Positions 27,965 to 37,400 of a DNA stretch of 64,000 nt are shown here, piece by piece. Source of the DNA: Natronomonas salina (lineage in GTDB: Archaea; Halobacteriota; Halobacteria; Halobacteriales; Haloarculaceae); NCBI RefSeq assembly GCF_013391105.1, contig NZ_CP058335.1, positions 62,001-126,000 on the forward strand, read 5' to 3'. The translations under genes were made by a program, and so were the position numbers. Within the stretch, counting starts at the first letter, position 1. Each line of letters begins with the position of its first letter. The notes beneath the pieces were generated by a model. That model was given only the letters and a program-made list of their open reading frames with translations. It searched no databases and had not been told where the DNA came from.

Positions 27965-28759
27965 ATGGAGCTGGACCCGTTCGCGACCATGCTGCTGGTG
28001 ACGTCCGTGGCCGGACTGGCGACGGGCCTCGGGGCGGTCCCGACGCTCCTCGGGACCCGCGTCAGCCACCGCGTCTACGACGCTGCGCTCGGCCTGGCGG
28101 CCGGTATCATGGTCGCGGCGTCGGTGTTCGGGCTCATCATCCCCGGTCTGGACCAGGGGACCATCTGGCAGGTGTCGGCCGGCGTCTTCGTCGGCGGGTT
28201 CGGCCTCCTGGTCGGCAACCGCCTCATCCCGCACCTGCACGTCGAGTACGCCCGCTGGAAGGGCCACGGCGGCGCCGACGACGAGGACGACCACCGGCCC
28301 ATCGACGACCGGCTCCGGCGGGCGGTCCTCGTCGGCGGCGCCATCACGCTGCACAACGCGCCGGAGGGGCTGGCGATGGGCATCGCCTTCGCCTCGGGCC
28401 TGGAGGAGGTGGCCTACGTCCTCGCCATCGTCATCGGCCTCCAGAACGTCCCGGATGGCTTCGCCTTCGCCGTCCCGGTCCACCAGGCGGGCGTCTCCAC
28501 GCGGAAGGTCGTCGCCTACACGACGCTGTCGGGCGCCGTCCCCCAGGTCCTCGCCTCGACCGTCGGGTACGGGCTCGTCGCGGTCGCGGAGGGGGTCTTC
28601 CCCGTCGCCGCGGGGTTCGCGGCCGGCGCCATGCTCGGCGTCGTCTTCCGAGAGATGATTCCGTCGAGCCACGGTCACGGCTACGCCGACGCCGCGACCG
28701 CCGCCTTCCTCGTCGGGTTCGTGCTGCTGGTCGTCGTCGACGCGGTGGTGGCGGTCTGA
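27965..28759 (+). CDS. ZIP-family metal transporter
   Basis: A 264-aa protein with about eight helices. Metal-binding helices carry HNAPEGLAMGIAFASG near residue 125 and QNVPDGFAFAVPVHQAG near residue 160, the ZIP signatures. A His/Asp-rich loop (HVEYARWKGHGGADDEDDHR) between helices three and four is typical for metal sensing. It likely imports zinc or another divalent cation. An AT-rich ccttttacc around 27932 supports the ATG at 27965. Confidence 0.88.
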   Translation: MELDPFATMLLVTSVAGLATGLGAVPTLLGTRVSHRVYDAALGLAAGIMVAASVFGLIIPGLDQGTIWQVSAGVFVGGFGLLVGNRLIPHLHVEYARWKGHGGADDEDDHRPIDDRLRRAVLVGGAITLHNAPEGLAMGIAFASGLEEVAYVLAIVIGLQNVPDGFAFAVPVHQAGVSTRKVVAYTTLSGAVPQVLASTVGYGLVAVAEGVFPVAAGFAAGAMLGVVFREMIPSSHGHGYADAATAAFLVGFVLLVVVDAVVAV

Positions 28760-28895
28760 CCGCCGGGGTCCGACCGTCGAACACCCCCGATCGGCCGCGT
28801 CAGACGCGCGTCATCGGCGCTGCGCCGTCTGCGTCTTTCACTTTCACCCTGCTGCCGACGAGGTTTTACGTCCCCGGGGGATTACCTCAGAGTGA

Positions 28896-31289
28896 ATGAC
28901 CTCGTATCAGTCGCAACTCGCGGAGGGCGGCGGCAGCGAGCCCATCGCGGAGGAGCTCGCCGCCAGCCAGCGCTCCATCTCTATCGCCGAGTTCTTCGAG
29001 AAGAACAAGCAGATGCTCGGCTTCGACAGCGGGGCCAAGGCGCTGGTCACCGCCGTCAAGGAGGCCGTCGACAACGCCCTCGACGCCACCGAGGAGGCCG
29101 GCATCCTGCCGGACATCTACGTCGAGATCGAGGAGGCCGGCAGCTACTACCGGCTCGTCGTCGAGGACAACGGCCCCGGCATCACGAAGGAGCAGGTCCC
29201 GAAGGTCTTCGGGAAGCTCCTCTACGGGTCGCGCTTCCACGCCCGCGAGCAGTCCCGCGGCCAGCAGGGTATCGGTATCTCCGCCGCCGTCCTCTACTCG
29301 CAGCTCACCTCCGGTAAGCCCGCCAAGATCACCTCGAAGACCGAGAGCGGCGGCGCCCGGTACTTCGAGCTGACCATCGACACCGACACCAACGAGCCGG
29401 AGATCGAGGTCGCCGAGGACACCACGTGGGGGCCCTCCCACGGCACCCGCATCGAACTGGAGATGGAGGCGAACATGCGCGCCCGCCAGCAGCTCCACGA
29501 CTACATCAAGTACACGGCTGTCGTCAACCCCCACGCGCGCATCGAGTTCCACGAGCCGAAGGAGTCCAAGAAGTTCGAGCGAGCGACCGACGAGCTCCCG
29601 CCGGAGACCGAGGAGATCCGCCCGCATCCCCACGGCGTCGAACTCGGGACGCTGCTGAAGATGCTGGACGCGACCGACTCCTACTCCGTCTCCGGCTTCC
29701 TCCAGGAGGAGTTCACCCGCGTCGGCAGCAAGACGGCCGGGAGCGTCATCGAGAACCTCCGGGACCGCCACTTCGGCCGCGAGGTCGCCTGGAAGCCCCC
29801 GCAGTCCCACGAGGAGGCGGACGTGGCCGCGGCGGTCCGGGGCGCCGTCGCGAACAAGAGCGCCGACGCGACGAAGGCTTTCGCCGAGCGCGTCGCCGAC
29901 GTCGTCGAGGGGCGCACGCGGGTCGCCTACTCCGAGGTCGACGAGATCGTCGGCAACGTCGCCGACGGCGTCGAGGACGACTTCGACGAGACGCTCGGGA
30001 CGACCGTCCGGGAGAACGCCGTCGACGCCGCCTGGGAGGCGGTCATCGACGAGCGGACCGCCGACTGCTACGAACTGGTCGACGAGGCCACCACGAGCCG
30101 GAAGGACGACGCCGTCGTCGAGGGGCTGGCGAGCCGCCTCTCGGACAAGTTCGAGAGCCAGGACGACTGGCGCAACCGGGTCACCCGCGAGAAGCTCCGC
30201 GACTACGTCGACCGCGCGGCCGACGCCACCGAGGAGTACGACGACGCCACGTTCGGCGACACCGCCCGCGAGAAGGTCACCGACGCCGTCTGGTCGCGGG
30301 CCGTCTCCGTCCCCGACGACGTGCCGAAGGTCAGCGCCGTCGCCGACGACCGCGACGCGGCCGCCCGGCTCCTCGAGGCGATGCGCGAGACGGACATCCT
30401 CGCGCCGCCGACCGGGTGTCTGGCCCCCATCTCCGAGGAGCTCGTCCACGCCGGCCTCGAGAAGGAGTACGAGGCCGACTTCTACGCCGCTTCGACCCGC
30501 GACGCCGAGGTCCACGGCGGCGACCCCTTCGTCGTCGAGGCCGGCGTCGCCTACGGCGGCGACCTCAAGGAGGACGGCCAGGTGGAGGTCCTCCGGTTCG
30601 CCAACCGCGTCCCGCTGGTCTACCAGCGCGGCGCCTGTTCGACCGTCGACGTCGTCAAGGACATCAACTGGCGGAACTACGGCCTCGACCAGCCCGGCGG
30701 CACCGGGATGCCGAACGGTCCCGCCGTCCTGATGATCCACATCGCGTCGACGAACGTCCCGTTCACCAGCGAGTCGAAGGACGCCGTCGCGAACATCCCG
30801 GAGATCGAAGACGAGATCGAACTCGCCCTCCGGGAGGCGGCCCGAGAGCTGAAGTCCTACCTGAACAAGCGGCGCTCCCTCGAGAAGCGCCGCCGCAAGC
30901 AGAACGTCATCGCCGAGATCCTCCCGCAGATGGCCGAGAAGCTCTCGGAGGTCACCGGCCGCGAGCCGCTCGACATCGACGACTCGCTGGCCCGCATCAT
31001 GAACAACGTGCTGGTCGAGCGCAGCGTGGAAGGGTCGACCGTCGAACTGACGATCCACAACTTCGGGGACGCGAACGTCTCCCCGGACGTCACCGAGATC
31101 GTCTCCGCCGACCCGGGCGACCACGAGGACGCCACCGTCGTCGAGATGGACGGCGAGTGGTTCCTGAAGTGGTCGCCGACCGTCGAGGGCGGCGAGAAGG
31201 CCACCCTCGCCTACGAGATCGACGGCGACGCCGACTTCGACGTCTCCGTCGAGGGTATCGAAGCCGAGAAACTGACAGTCAACGCCTGA
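28896..31289 (+). CDS. top6B: DNA topoisomerase VI subunit B
   Basis: A 797-aa GHKL ATPase subunit. The Bergerat fold shows [20 protein letters not shown] near residue 50, [20 protein letters not shown] near 90 and [20 protein letters not shown] near 120. The transducer region follows, with the H2TH-like part near residue 230. Compared with most archaeal Top6B (about 530-600 aa) it carries a long, acidic insertion around residues 310-500, as seen in haloarchaeal versions. It is in an operon with top6A (1-bp gap). Confidence 0.97.
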   Translation: MTSYQSQLAEGGGSEPIAEELAASQRSISIAEFFEKNKQMLGFDSGAKALVTAVKEAVDNALDATEEAGILPDIYVEIEEAGSYYRLVVEDNGPGITKEQVPKVFGKLLYGSRFHAREQSRGQQGIGISAAVLYSQLTSGKPAKITSKTESGGARYFELTIDTDTNEPEIEVAEDTTWGPSHGTRIELEMEANMRARQQLHDYIKYTAVVNPHARIEFHEPKESKKFERATDELPPETEEIRPHPHGVELGTLLKMLDATDSYSVSGFLQEEFTRVGSKTAGSVIENLRDRHFGREVAWKPPQSHEEADVAAAVRGAVANKSADATKAFAERVADVVEGRTRVAYSEVDEIVGNVADGVEDDFDETLGTTVRENAVDAAWEAVIDERTADCYELVDEATTSRKDDAVVEGLASRLSDKFESQDDWRNRVTREKLRDYVDRAADATEEYDDATFGDTAREKVTDAVWSRAVSVPDDVPKVSAVADDRDAAARLLEAMRETDILAPPTGCLAPISEELVHAGLEKEYEADFYAASTRDAEVHGGDPFVVEAGVAYGGDLKEDGQVEVLRFANRVPLVYQRGACSTVDVVKDINWRNYGLDQPGGTGMPNGPAVLMIHIASTNVPFTSESKDAVANIPEIEDEIELALREAARELKSYLNKRRSLEKRRRKQNVIAEILPQMAEKLSEVTGREPLDIDDSLARIMNNVLVERSVEGSTVELTIHNFGDANVSPDVTEIVSADPGDHEDATVVEMDGEWFLKWSPTVEGGEKATLAYEIDGDADFDVSVEGIEAEKLTVNA

Positions 31290-31290
31290 C

Positions 31291-32397
31291 ATGAGCACAG
31301 AATCAGACCCGGAAGTCAAGGACGAACTCGCCCGCGAGCGACTCATCGACCTCGCGGCGGAGTTCTACGACCAGTTCGCCGGGGGGAGCGTCCCGCAGAT
31401 GGAGATCCCCACCCGGACGAAGAGCAACATCGTCTTCGACGAGGACGAGAACGTGTGGGTGTACGGCGATCGCCACTCCACCCGCTCGGCCAACAGCGTC
31501 CGCGGCGCCCAGAAGCTGCTGAAGGCCGTCTACACCATCGAGTTCCTCGCCGACCAGCTCGACGAGGACCGCTCGTCGACCCTGCGTGAACTCTACTACC
31601 TCTCGGAGTCCTGGGAGGAGGAGCGCGCGCAGTTCAACAGCCAGGACGAGTCCAACCAGCTCGTCGAGGACCTCGAAATCGTCAGCGAGGTCACCCGCGA
31701 GGACTTCCACATGCGGCCCGAGGAGTCCGGCGCGACCATCATGGGGCCGCTGTACCTCCGCGAGCAGACCCGCCGCGGCGAGCGGGAGATCCACTGCCAG
31801 AAGGACGTCGGCGAGGGCGGCTATCAGATCCCGAACAACCCCGACACCATCGAGTTCCTCGAGAACGACGCCGACTTCGTCCTCTGCGTGGAGACCGGCG
31901 GGATGCGTGACCGCCTCGTCGAGAACGGCTTCGACGAGGAGTACAACGTCATCATCGTCCACCTGAAGGGCCAGCCGGCCCGCGCCACCCGGCGCATCAC
32001 CCGGCGGCTCCACGACGAACTCGACCTCCCGGTCGTGGTCTTCACCGACGGCGACCCGTGGTCGTACCGGATCTACGCGTCGGTCTCGTACGGCTCCATC
32101 AAGTCCGCGCACCTCTCGGAGTACCTCGCGACGCCGCCGGCGGAGTTCGTCGGCATCCAGCCCGAGGACATCGTCGAGTACGACCTGCCGACCGACCCGC
32201 TCTCGGACTCCGACGTCAACGCCCTCGAGAGCGAGCTCGACGACCCGCGGTTCCAGGACGACTACTGGACCGAGCAGATCGAACTCCAGCTCGACATCGA
32301 GAAGAAGGCCGAACAGCAGGCACTGGCCTCCCGCGGCCTGGACTTCGTCACGGATACCTACCTCCCCGAGCGGCTCGGCGACATGGGCGTGCTGTAG
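31291..32397 (+). CDS. top6A: DNA topoisomerase VI subunit A
   Basis: A 368-aa DNA-cleaving subunit related to Spo11. The catalytic tyrosine is in [13 protein letters not shown], probably Y103. The TOPRIM domain contains [20 protein letters not shown] near residue 195 and [20 protein letters not shown] near residue 250. It makes two-base staggered double-strand breaks to pass DNA and remove tangles. Translation is coupled to top6B. Confidence 0.97.
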   Translation: MSTESDPEVKDELARERLIDLAAEFYDQFAGGSVPQMEIPTRTKSNIVFDEDENVWVYGDRHSTRSANSVRGAQKLLKAVYTIEFLADQLDEDRSSTLRELYYLSESWEEERAQFNSQDESNQLVEDLEIVSEVTREDFHMRPEESGATIMGPLYLREQTRRGEREIHCQKDVGEGGYQIPNNPDTIEFLENDADFVLCVETGGMRDRLVENGFDEEYNVIIVHLKGQPARATRRITRRLHDELDLPVVVFTDGDPWSYRIYASVSYGSIKSAHLSEYLATPPAEFVGIQPEDIVEYDLPTDPLSDSDVNALESELDDPRFQDDYWTEQIELQLDIEKKAEQQALASRGLDFVTDTYLPERLGDMGVL

Positions 32398-32519
32398 GCG
32401 GTCGAGCGACCGACTTCCGGGAGCGCGGTCCTGGGAGACAAGTCGACTCGGATTACTGGGGGTTCACCGGCTGAAACACGGGGCCCCTTTTTATCGTCTG
32501 ACGGTGTCCGTCGACACCA

Positions 32520-33347
32520 ATGCCTCCCGCTCGCGTCCTCTGGGTCGCCGCTCCCAACCACCGACCGGACGACGTCCGGTCCGTGTGGCTCCGGACGGCG
32601 AACACGCAGGCGGCCGCCCTCGAGACCATCGAGTCGCTCGCCGAGGAGGGCGAGCAGGCGGACGCGGTCGTCGCCGCGCCCGCACTCCCCGACGGCGACG
32701 GCAGCGCCGTCCTCCGGGCGGCCAGGGACCGCTGGCCCGACGTCGCCTGCTTCCTCCACGGGAACCTCTGGGCCATCCCCGAGGGCAGCACCCTCCCGGT
32801 CTGTGAGTTCCACCCGACCGGCCAGACGCCGTCGGCCGTCGCCGACGCCGTCGCCGACGCGGTCCGCGGCCGGTACCACCGGCCGTACCCCGTCTCTGAC
32901 GACGAAGACCGGCGCCTCGAGACCGTCGAGGCGACCGACTTCGCGGCGGCCCGGGCGGACCTGGAGGGACTCACCACGGAGACAGAGTCCGAGACCGGCG
33001 TGCACACCGCCGTCGTCTCTGTCGTCGACGACCACACCGTCTGGCTCGCAGCCGGAGGGGACGACGCCGGGCGTCGGATGCTCCGCCGCGGCGACTCGCC
33101 CTGCACGTACGCCATCGAGGAGCCGGGAGAGACCGTCATCGAGGACGTCGGCACCGACGAGCGCCTCGCACACGTCGAGCAGGACTGCTACCGCGCCTAC
33201 GCCGCTCGTCCGCTGTCTGTCGACGGCGTCCCGGTGGGCACCCTGGCGCTGCTCCGCGACGACGCCGGCGCCTTCACCGACCTCCAGCTCGACGGCCTCG
33301 CCCGCTACGCCGACGAGGCCGAGCGAATCCTCACCGACGCCCGCTGA
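32520..33347 (+). CDS. GAF-domain signalling protein
   Basis: A 275-aa protein. The first 115 residues resemble a receiver-like or degenerate response-regulator domain (AVVAAPALPDGDGSAVLRAA). The rest is a GAF-like domain with DCYRAYAARPLSVDGVPVGT and LALLRDDAGAFTDLQLDGLA, as in haloarchaeal histidine kinases. No kinase or HTH domain is present, so it is probably a stand-alone sensor. It starts just after a TATA-like cctttttatcg (32487-32497). Confidence 0.75.
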   Translation: MPPARVLWVAAPNHRPDDVRSVWLRTANTQAAALETIESLAEEGEQADAVVAAPALPDGDGSAVLRAARDRWPDVACFLHGNLWAIPEGSTLPVCEFHPTGQTPSAVADAVADAVRGRYHRPYPVSDDEDRRLETVEATDFAAARADLEGLTTETESETGVHTAVVSVVDDHTVWLAAGGDDAGRRMLRRGDSPCTYAIEEPGETVIEDVGTDERLAHVEQDCYRAYAARPLSVDGVPVGTLALLRDDAGAFTDLQLDGLARYADEAERILTDAR

Positions 33348-33388
33348 GGGACGCCAACCGTTTTACTCGGCCTGTCCGTAGCACCGGC

Positions 33389-33655
33389 ATGGAGTGGCGC
33401 TGCCGGCAGTGTGGGCGACGTTACGACCGACCCCCGGAGACCTGCGCGTGCGGGTCGGCCGACGTCGACCCCGACGACCCGGGCGACCGCCGCTCGCGGT
33501 TCTCGCTGCTCGCGCTCCGTGAGCGCCTGGTCGACCCGATGAACGCCGACCGGAGCCTCGTGCGCGAGGAGTCCGCCGTCTCGCTCGCGTTCCGCGTCCT
33601 GCTCGCGGCGTCCGTCCTCGGGATCGCGCTCCTGGCGCTGGTGTTACTCGTCTAG
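33389..33655 (+). CDS. Zinc-ribbon membrane protein, 88 aa
   Basis: The N-terminus MEWRCRQCGRRYDRPPETCA then CG carries two CxxC-like pairs, a rubredoxin or zinc-ribbon type knuckle. A single C-terminal helix (LAFRVLLAASVLGIALLALVLLV) anchors it in the membrane, with the zinc domain likely inside. It overlaps the convergent metallo-hydrolase by 12 bp. Haloarchaeal genomes have several such proteins; function unknown. Confidence 0.72.
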   Translation: MEWRCRQCGRRYDRPPETCACGSADVDPDDPGDRRSRFSLLALRERLVDPMNADRSLVREESAVSLAFRVLLAASVLGIALLALVLLV

Positions 33656-34339
33656 CTCGACGGCGACGCCCCGCTCCCGGAGGTCGGCGGCGAACGCCTC
33701 GGCGTCGGTCTCGATGGCCTCGAAGGTGTCGTAGTGGACCGGGACGACGAGCTCCGGGTCCATCCGCGATGCGAGGTCGGCGGCCTCGTGGCGGTCCATC
33801 GTGTAGGTCCCGCCGATGGGCGGACAGAACACGTCGACGTCGAGGTGCTCGTGGCCCGCGAGGACGTCCGTGTCGCCGGGCCAGTAGACGGACGTGCCGT
33901 CGAGGGTGACGTGGAAGCCACAGCCCAGCCCCTTCGGGTGGTACGGTTCGCCGTTCTCGCGGACGTGCGGGCCGTCGGGCTCGTTGTATGCGGCCGTGGT
34001 CCGGATGATGGCACCGTCGACGGCGATATCCGACTCTGCGTCCACGTCGCGGACCTCGTACGGAAGGTCCGCCGGCCGCTCGACGTTTCGCTCGATGCGG
34101 TGGGAGTTGATGCCCTCGAAGAGGACCACCGTGGCGTCGTCGCCGGCGACGGTCCGGATGCCGTCGGTGTCGTAGTGGTGGTCGTGGGTGACGCAGACGA
34201 CGTCCGCGTCATTCCCTTCGTAGCCGTCGAGGACGCCGTAGCGGCCGGGGTCGAGGTAGACGACCGTCCCGTCGTCGTCGGCAATCCGCAGGGTCGCGTA
34301 GCCGAGCCAGGAGAGCTCGAGCCCGTCGTGTTCGATCAC
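33644..34339 (-). CDS. Metallo-beta-lactamase-fold hydrolase (UlaG-like)
   Basis: A 231-aa MBL-fold protein. The metal motif is VCVTHDHHYDTDGI (THxHxD-like) near residue 50, with the later aspartate in YWPGDTDVLAG near residue 152 and PVHYDTF near residue 208. These match the UlaG/L-ascorbate-6-P lactonase-like family, which includes many uncharacterised hydrolases. Substrate unknown. It overlaps the zinc-ribbon gene at its 3' end. Confidence 0.85.
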   Translation of the reverse strand: MIEHDGLELSWLGYATLRIADDDGTVVYLDPGRYGVLDGYEGNDADVVCVTHDHHYDTDGIRTVAGDDATVVLFEGINSHRIERNVERPADLPYEVRDVDAESDIAVDGAIIRTTAAYNEPDGPHVRENGEPYHPKGLGCGFHVTLDGTSVYWPGDTDVLAGHEHLDVDVFCPPIGGTYTMDRHEAADLASRMDPELVVPVHYDTFEAIETDAEAFAADLRERGVAVELDE

Positions 34340-34398
34340 GGTCGACGGTAGGCGGGCCGCGGCCTCCAGTGTGGCGATTTTTCACTGGCTGAAACTAC

Positions 34399-34418
34399 TT
34401 GCCCCCATTTATGGGCAA
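34399..34418. promoter_or_regulatory. Inverted repeat bracketing the TATA of gene 34438
   Basis: TTGCCC and GGGCAA flank an 8-base spacer that includes catttatg, a TATA-like box about 25-30 bp before the ATG at 34438. A dimer binding here would cover the promoter. This supports the ATG at 34438 over the one at 34411. Confidence 0.5.
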
Positions 34419-34437
34419 ACGGCGCCTGCCTGGGGGT

Positions 34438-34686
34438 ATGGCGAGTGACGAGGAGATCGCACGTCACGTCGCTCAAGTCGAGGACGTCCGTCGGGGCCCC
34501 ACGGGAACGGCCGTGCAGGCGGAGCTCGACGAGTACAAGGCGACCGCGGGGGAGATCCACGACGAGCTCGCCCGCCGGATCGAGGCCGTCGACGACAGTT
34601 CCGCCGACGAGGCGTCCCTGGACGACGTGCTCGACCGGCTCGACAGCCTGGAGTCCCGCATCGCGGACCTCGAGACCCGAATTTAG
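34438..34686 (+). CDS. Small coiled-coil protein, 82 aa
   Basis: Starts MASDEEIARHVAQVEDVRRG and ends LDDVLDRLDSLESRIADLET-RI, an amphipathic helix pattern that predicts a coiled coil over the last 35 residues. No domain is recognised. Its stop overlaps the convergent ligase stop by 4 bp. A palindrome covers its promoter, so it may be tightly regulated. Confidence 0.6.
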   Translation: MASDEEIARHVAQVEDVRRGPTGTAVQAELDEYKATAGEIHDELARRIEAVDDSSADEASLDDVLDRLDSLESRIADLETRI

Positions 34687-36338
34687 GCGTCGGCCAGTCG
34701 CTCGACCCGCTCGAGGGAGTCGGCGTCCTCCGGGTCCTTGTCCTCCCGGACCGTCACGAACCGGGGGAACCGGAGGGCGTACCCCGACGAGTACGTCGGC
34801 GACCGCTGTATCTCCTCGTAGCCCACCTCGAAGACCACCGCCGGCTCGAGGTCGACCTCCGTCCCGGACTCGGAGAGCACGTACGGCTCCAGGCGCTCGT
34901 GGAGGTCCTCGAGTTCCTCGTCGGTGATCCCCGTCGCGACCTTCCCGATGGTTTCGTAGCCCTCGCCGTCGGTCACCCGGGCCGACAGGAGGAACGTGCC
35001 CAGGAGGTTGGCGCGCCGTCCCTCGCCCCACTCGGCGCCGGTGACGACGAGGTCGAGGGTCTCCACGTCGGGCTTCCGCTTCAGCCAGTTCTTCCCGCGG
35101 TTGCCCGGCGTGTACGCCGAAGCGGGGTTCTTGAGCATGATGCCCTCGTGGCCGGCTTCCAGCGCGCGCTCCTCCTTGGCCGCGATGGCGTCGGGGTCGT
35201 CGGTGACGACGAGTTCCGAGACGCCCGCCGACAGCAGGTCGGTCAGTCTGTCGTGGCGCTCGACCAGGGGGACGTCGAGGAGGTCCTCGCCGTCTGCGTG
35301 GAGGCAGTCGAACGCCTGCAACTCCACGGCGACGTCCTCGCGGGCGGCCGCGACGTCGTGCTTCCGGCGGAAGCGCCGGAGGATCTCCTGGAACGGCAGG
35401 GGGTCGCCATCGTCGTCGACGGCGACGACCTCGCCGTCGAGGATTGCGGGGACGTCGAGTTCCGACTCGACGAACTCGACGACCTCGGGGAGCGGGTCGG
35501 TGACGTCCTCGAGGTTCCGGGAGAACAGCCGCGCGGACTCGCCGTCGTAGTGGACCTGCACCCGGGCGCCGTCGTACTTGGTCTCGACGGCGGCCTCGTC
35601 CCACTCCTCGAGGGCGTCGACGGCGGTGCCGGCCTGCGCCAGCATCGCCTTCACCGGGCGACCGACATCGAGGTGGACCTCCTCGAGTCCCGCCTCGCCG
35701 TCGTCGCGGGCGATCTCGGCGACGAGCCCGCAGTCGTTGGAGACCTGCAGCGCCCGCTCGACGGCCGCGCCCGGGACGTCGAAGGCCTCGCCGATGGCGT
35801 CCCGGACGGTCCCCTCGCCGACGCCGACGCGCATCTCGCCGAGGACGAGCCGCGCGAGGAAGCGGGCCTCGAGCGGCTCCGCGCGGTTGAACAGCCCGAA
35901 CAGCGTATCGACCTTCGTGTCAGTGCTGCCGGAGCCCTCGGCGGCAGCGAGGTTCCGGAGCTCCGAGTCCACGTCCGAGACGGACAGTCCGTCGTCGCCG
36001 GCGTCCTCGCCGAAGGCCGCGAGTCCCTGCTGGCCGCCGAGGTCCAGTCCCTCGGTGACGGCGCCGATCTCCCCGACGTCGGCGAGGCGGTCCTCGACGT
36101 CGTCTGCGGTGACGTTCGGTCCGGCAGCCCTGGCCAGCGCCTCGTAGCAGAGCGACGGCCCGATGTCGAGCTTCGTGCCGTCGTGGGCGGGGAAGATCCG
36201 GCCCTGGACGAACCGCGCGACGACGTCGAGGTCGCCGCCGGCGTCAGCGAAGAGCTCACCCACGAGCCCGACGGTCTCGAGGTCGGCCGGCTCCTCCTCC
36301 ATCTCGGCGGCCCGCTCGGCGAACTCGGCGAACTCCAT
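34683..36338 (-). CDS. lig: ATP-dependent DNA ligase
   Basis: A 551-aa archaeal-type DNA ligase that seals nicks in replication and repair. The adenylated lysine is K254 in VETKYDGARVQVHY. Other nucleotidyltransferase motifs follow: SRNLEDVTDPLPEVVEF, ILDGEVVAVDDDGDPLPFQE, EGIMLKNPASAYTPGNRGK and NWLKRKPDVETLDLVV. The N-terminal DNA-binding domain covers the first 220 residues. It starts MEFAEFAERAAEMEEEPADL near the hairpin array that follows psmB. Confidence 0.97.
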   Translation of the reverse strand: MEFAEFAERAAEMEEEPADLETVGLVGELFADAGGDLDVVARFVQGRIFPAHDGTKLDIGPSLCYEALARAAGPNVTADDVEDRLADVGEIGAVTEGLDLGGQQGLAAFGEDAGDDGLSVSDVDSELRNLAAAEGSGSTDTKVDTLFGLFNRAEPLEARFLARLVLGEMRVGVGEGTVRDAIGEAFDVPGAAVERALQVSNDCGLVAEIARDDGEAGLEEVHLDVGRPVKAMLAQAGTAVDALEEWDEAAVETKYDGARVQVHYDGESARLFSRNLEDVTDPLPEVVEFVESELDVPAILDGEVVAVDDDGDPLPFQEILRRFRRKHDVAAAREDVAVELQAFDCLHADGEDLLDVPLVERHDRLTDLLSAGVSELVVTDDPDAIAAKEERALEAGHEGIMLKNPASAYTPGNRGKNWLKRKPDVETLDLVVTGAEWGEGRRANLLGTFLLSARVTDGEGYETIGKVATGITDEELEDLHERLEPYVLSESGTEVDLEPAVVFEVGYEEIQRSPTYSSGYALRFPRFVTVREDKDPEDADSLERVERLADA

Positions 36339-36409
36339 CTTGGACGGGCTATGCGGGAGGTGCGATTAAACGGTTCGAATCGAAGAAGAAAACAGGACAC
36401 CAGCATCCG

Positions 36410-36552
36410 CGAGCGAACGGAGTGAGCGAGCGGTTCACCGGCGACGAGGCCGCAGGCCGAGTCGCCGGCAGCGTTTTTCCCCAAGTTTTTGCGACGAGTG
36501 GTGCCCGCAGCGAGCGTAGCGAGCGAGGACACCCGAGGAGTAAAAAGTGGGG
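36410..36552. repeat. Second copy of the hairpin array, between psmB and lig
   Basis: This 140-bp gap repeats the modules of the array at 16284: CATCCGC followed by GAGCGAACGGAGTGAGCG, CCGGCGAC/GTCGCCGG arms at 36438-36445 and 36461-36468, then TTTTTCCCCAAGTTTTTGCG (36474 on), a GAGCGTAGCGAGC-containing stem and AAAAAGTGGGG (36542-36552) just before the psmB stop codon. On the minus strand psmB ends TAACGACCCCACTTTTT. Both copies thus tie a terminator-like sequence to a stop codon. Confidence 0.8.
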
Positions 36553-36555
36553 TCG

Positions 36556-37281
36556 TTACAGAACCTCGTCGAAGTCCTTGTGGCCGTTGATCTCGACGCC
36601 CTCGTCGGTGATCTCCGCGAGGAAGATACCGTTACCGGAGCCGGTGTCGCGCTCGACGGCCGCCTTGATGCTGGCTGCGGCGATGGACTTGGCCTCCTCC
36701 ATCGAGAGGCCCTCCTCGTAGAGGCGCTCCAGCGTCCCGTAGGCGACCTGCATGCCGCTGCCGGTGACGGTGTAGTCGTCCCTGACGACGCCGCCGGCGG
36801 GGTCGATCGAGTAGACGTGGCTGCCCTCCTCGTCGACGCCGCCGAGGATCGGGTGGATGGCGAAGAAGGGGCCACCGCGAGCGAAGTTCCCGGCCAGCGT
36901 CGCGAGCGCGTCGATGGAGATGTTCTCGCCGCGACGGGCTTCGTAGAGGTTGACCTCGGCGCGGAGCGAGCGGATGAACGACTGGGCGCCGCCGACGCTA
37001 CCGACGAGGGTGAGGGCGGCGGTGGGGTGGATCTGTTCGACCTTCTGGACGTCCTTGTTGGAGACGAAGCGGCCGCCCAGCGAGGCGCGCATGTCGGTGG
37101 CGATGACGACGCCGTCGTCGGTCGCGATGCCGATCGTCGTCGTCCCCGTCTTGTTGACGTTCTCGAGGTCTTCCTGGGAGATATCGTTGGAGGGAGTCTC
37201 GCCGAGTTCGGGTTCGTACGGCGAGAGGGTGTGGTCCTGGCCGGTCCGTGGAAGCGGAGAATCTGGCTGTCGCATTGCCAT
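36556..37281 (-). CDS. psmB: Proteasome beta subunit
   Basis: A 241-aa precursor of the 20S proteasome catalytic subunit. The propeptide ends NVNKTG and the mature chain begins at Thr47 (TTTIGIATDDGVVIATDMRA), the active-site nucleophile. SLGGRFVSNKDVQKVEQIH and GTGSGMQVAYG-like motifs (TVTGSGMQVAYGTLE) are present. The start may be MAMRQ (37281) or MRQ (37275). A TnpB element ends about 20 bp upstream, which probably changed its promoter. Confidence 0.97.
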   Translation of the reverse strand: MAMRQPDSPLPRTGQDHTLSPYEPELGETPSNDISQEDLENVNKTGTTTIGIATDDGVVIATDMRASLGGRFVSNKDVQKVEQIHPTAALTLVGSVGGAQSFIRSLRAEVNLYEARRGENISIDALATLAGNFARGGPFFAIHPILGGVDEEGSHVYSIDPAGGVVRDDYTVTGSGMQVAYGTLERLYEEGLSMEEAKSIAAASIKAAVERDTGSGNGIFLAEITDEGVEINGHKDFDEVL

Positions 37282-37301
37282 CTCGTACAGACCGACCGCT
37301 G

Positions 37302-37400
37302 TTGAATGTTTCCCTAGGGCGGGGAATCCGCTACCTCACGGGCACGGAGTTCCTGTTTCTATGACGTGACTTGCAGACACTTCGGAGAACTCCTCGGTAT
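37302..37400 (-). ncRNA. Predicted omega RNA of the first TnpB (approximate)
   Basis: In TnpB systems the guide-bearing omega RNA comes from the 3' end of tnpB and the element's right end, with the guide read from the flanking DNA. Here it would run leftward into the psmB start region. The compact palindromes at 37312-37331 are consistent with its 3' fold. Inferred from the family; boundaries are not known. Confidence 0.35.
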
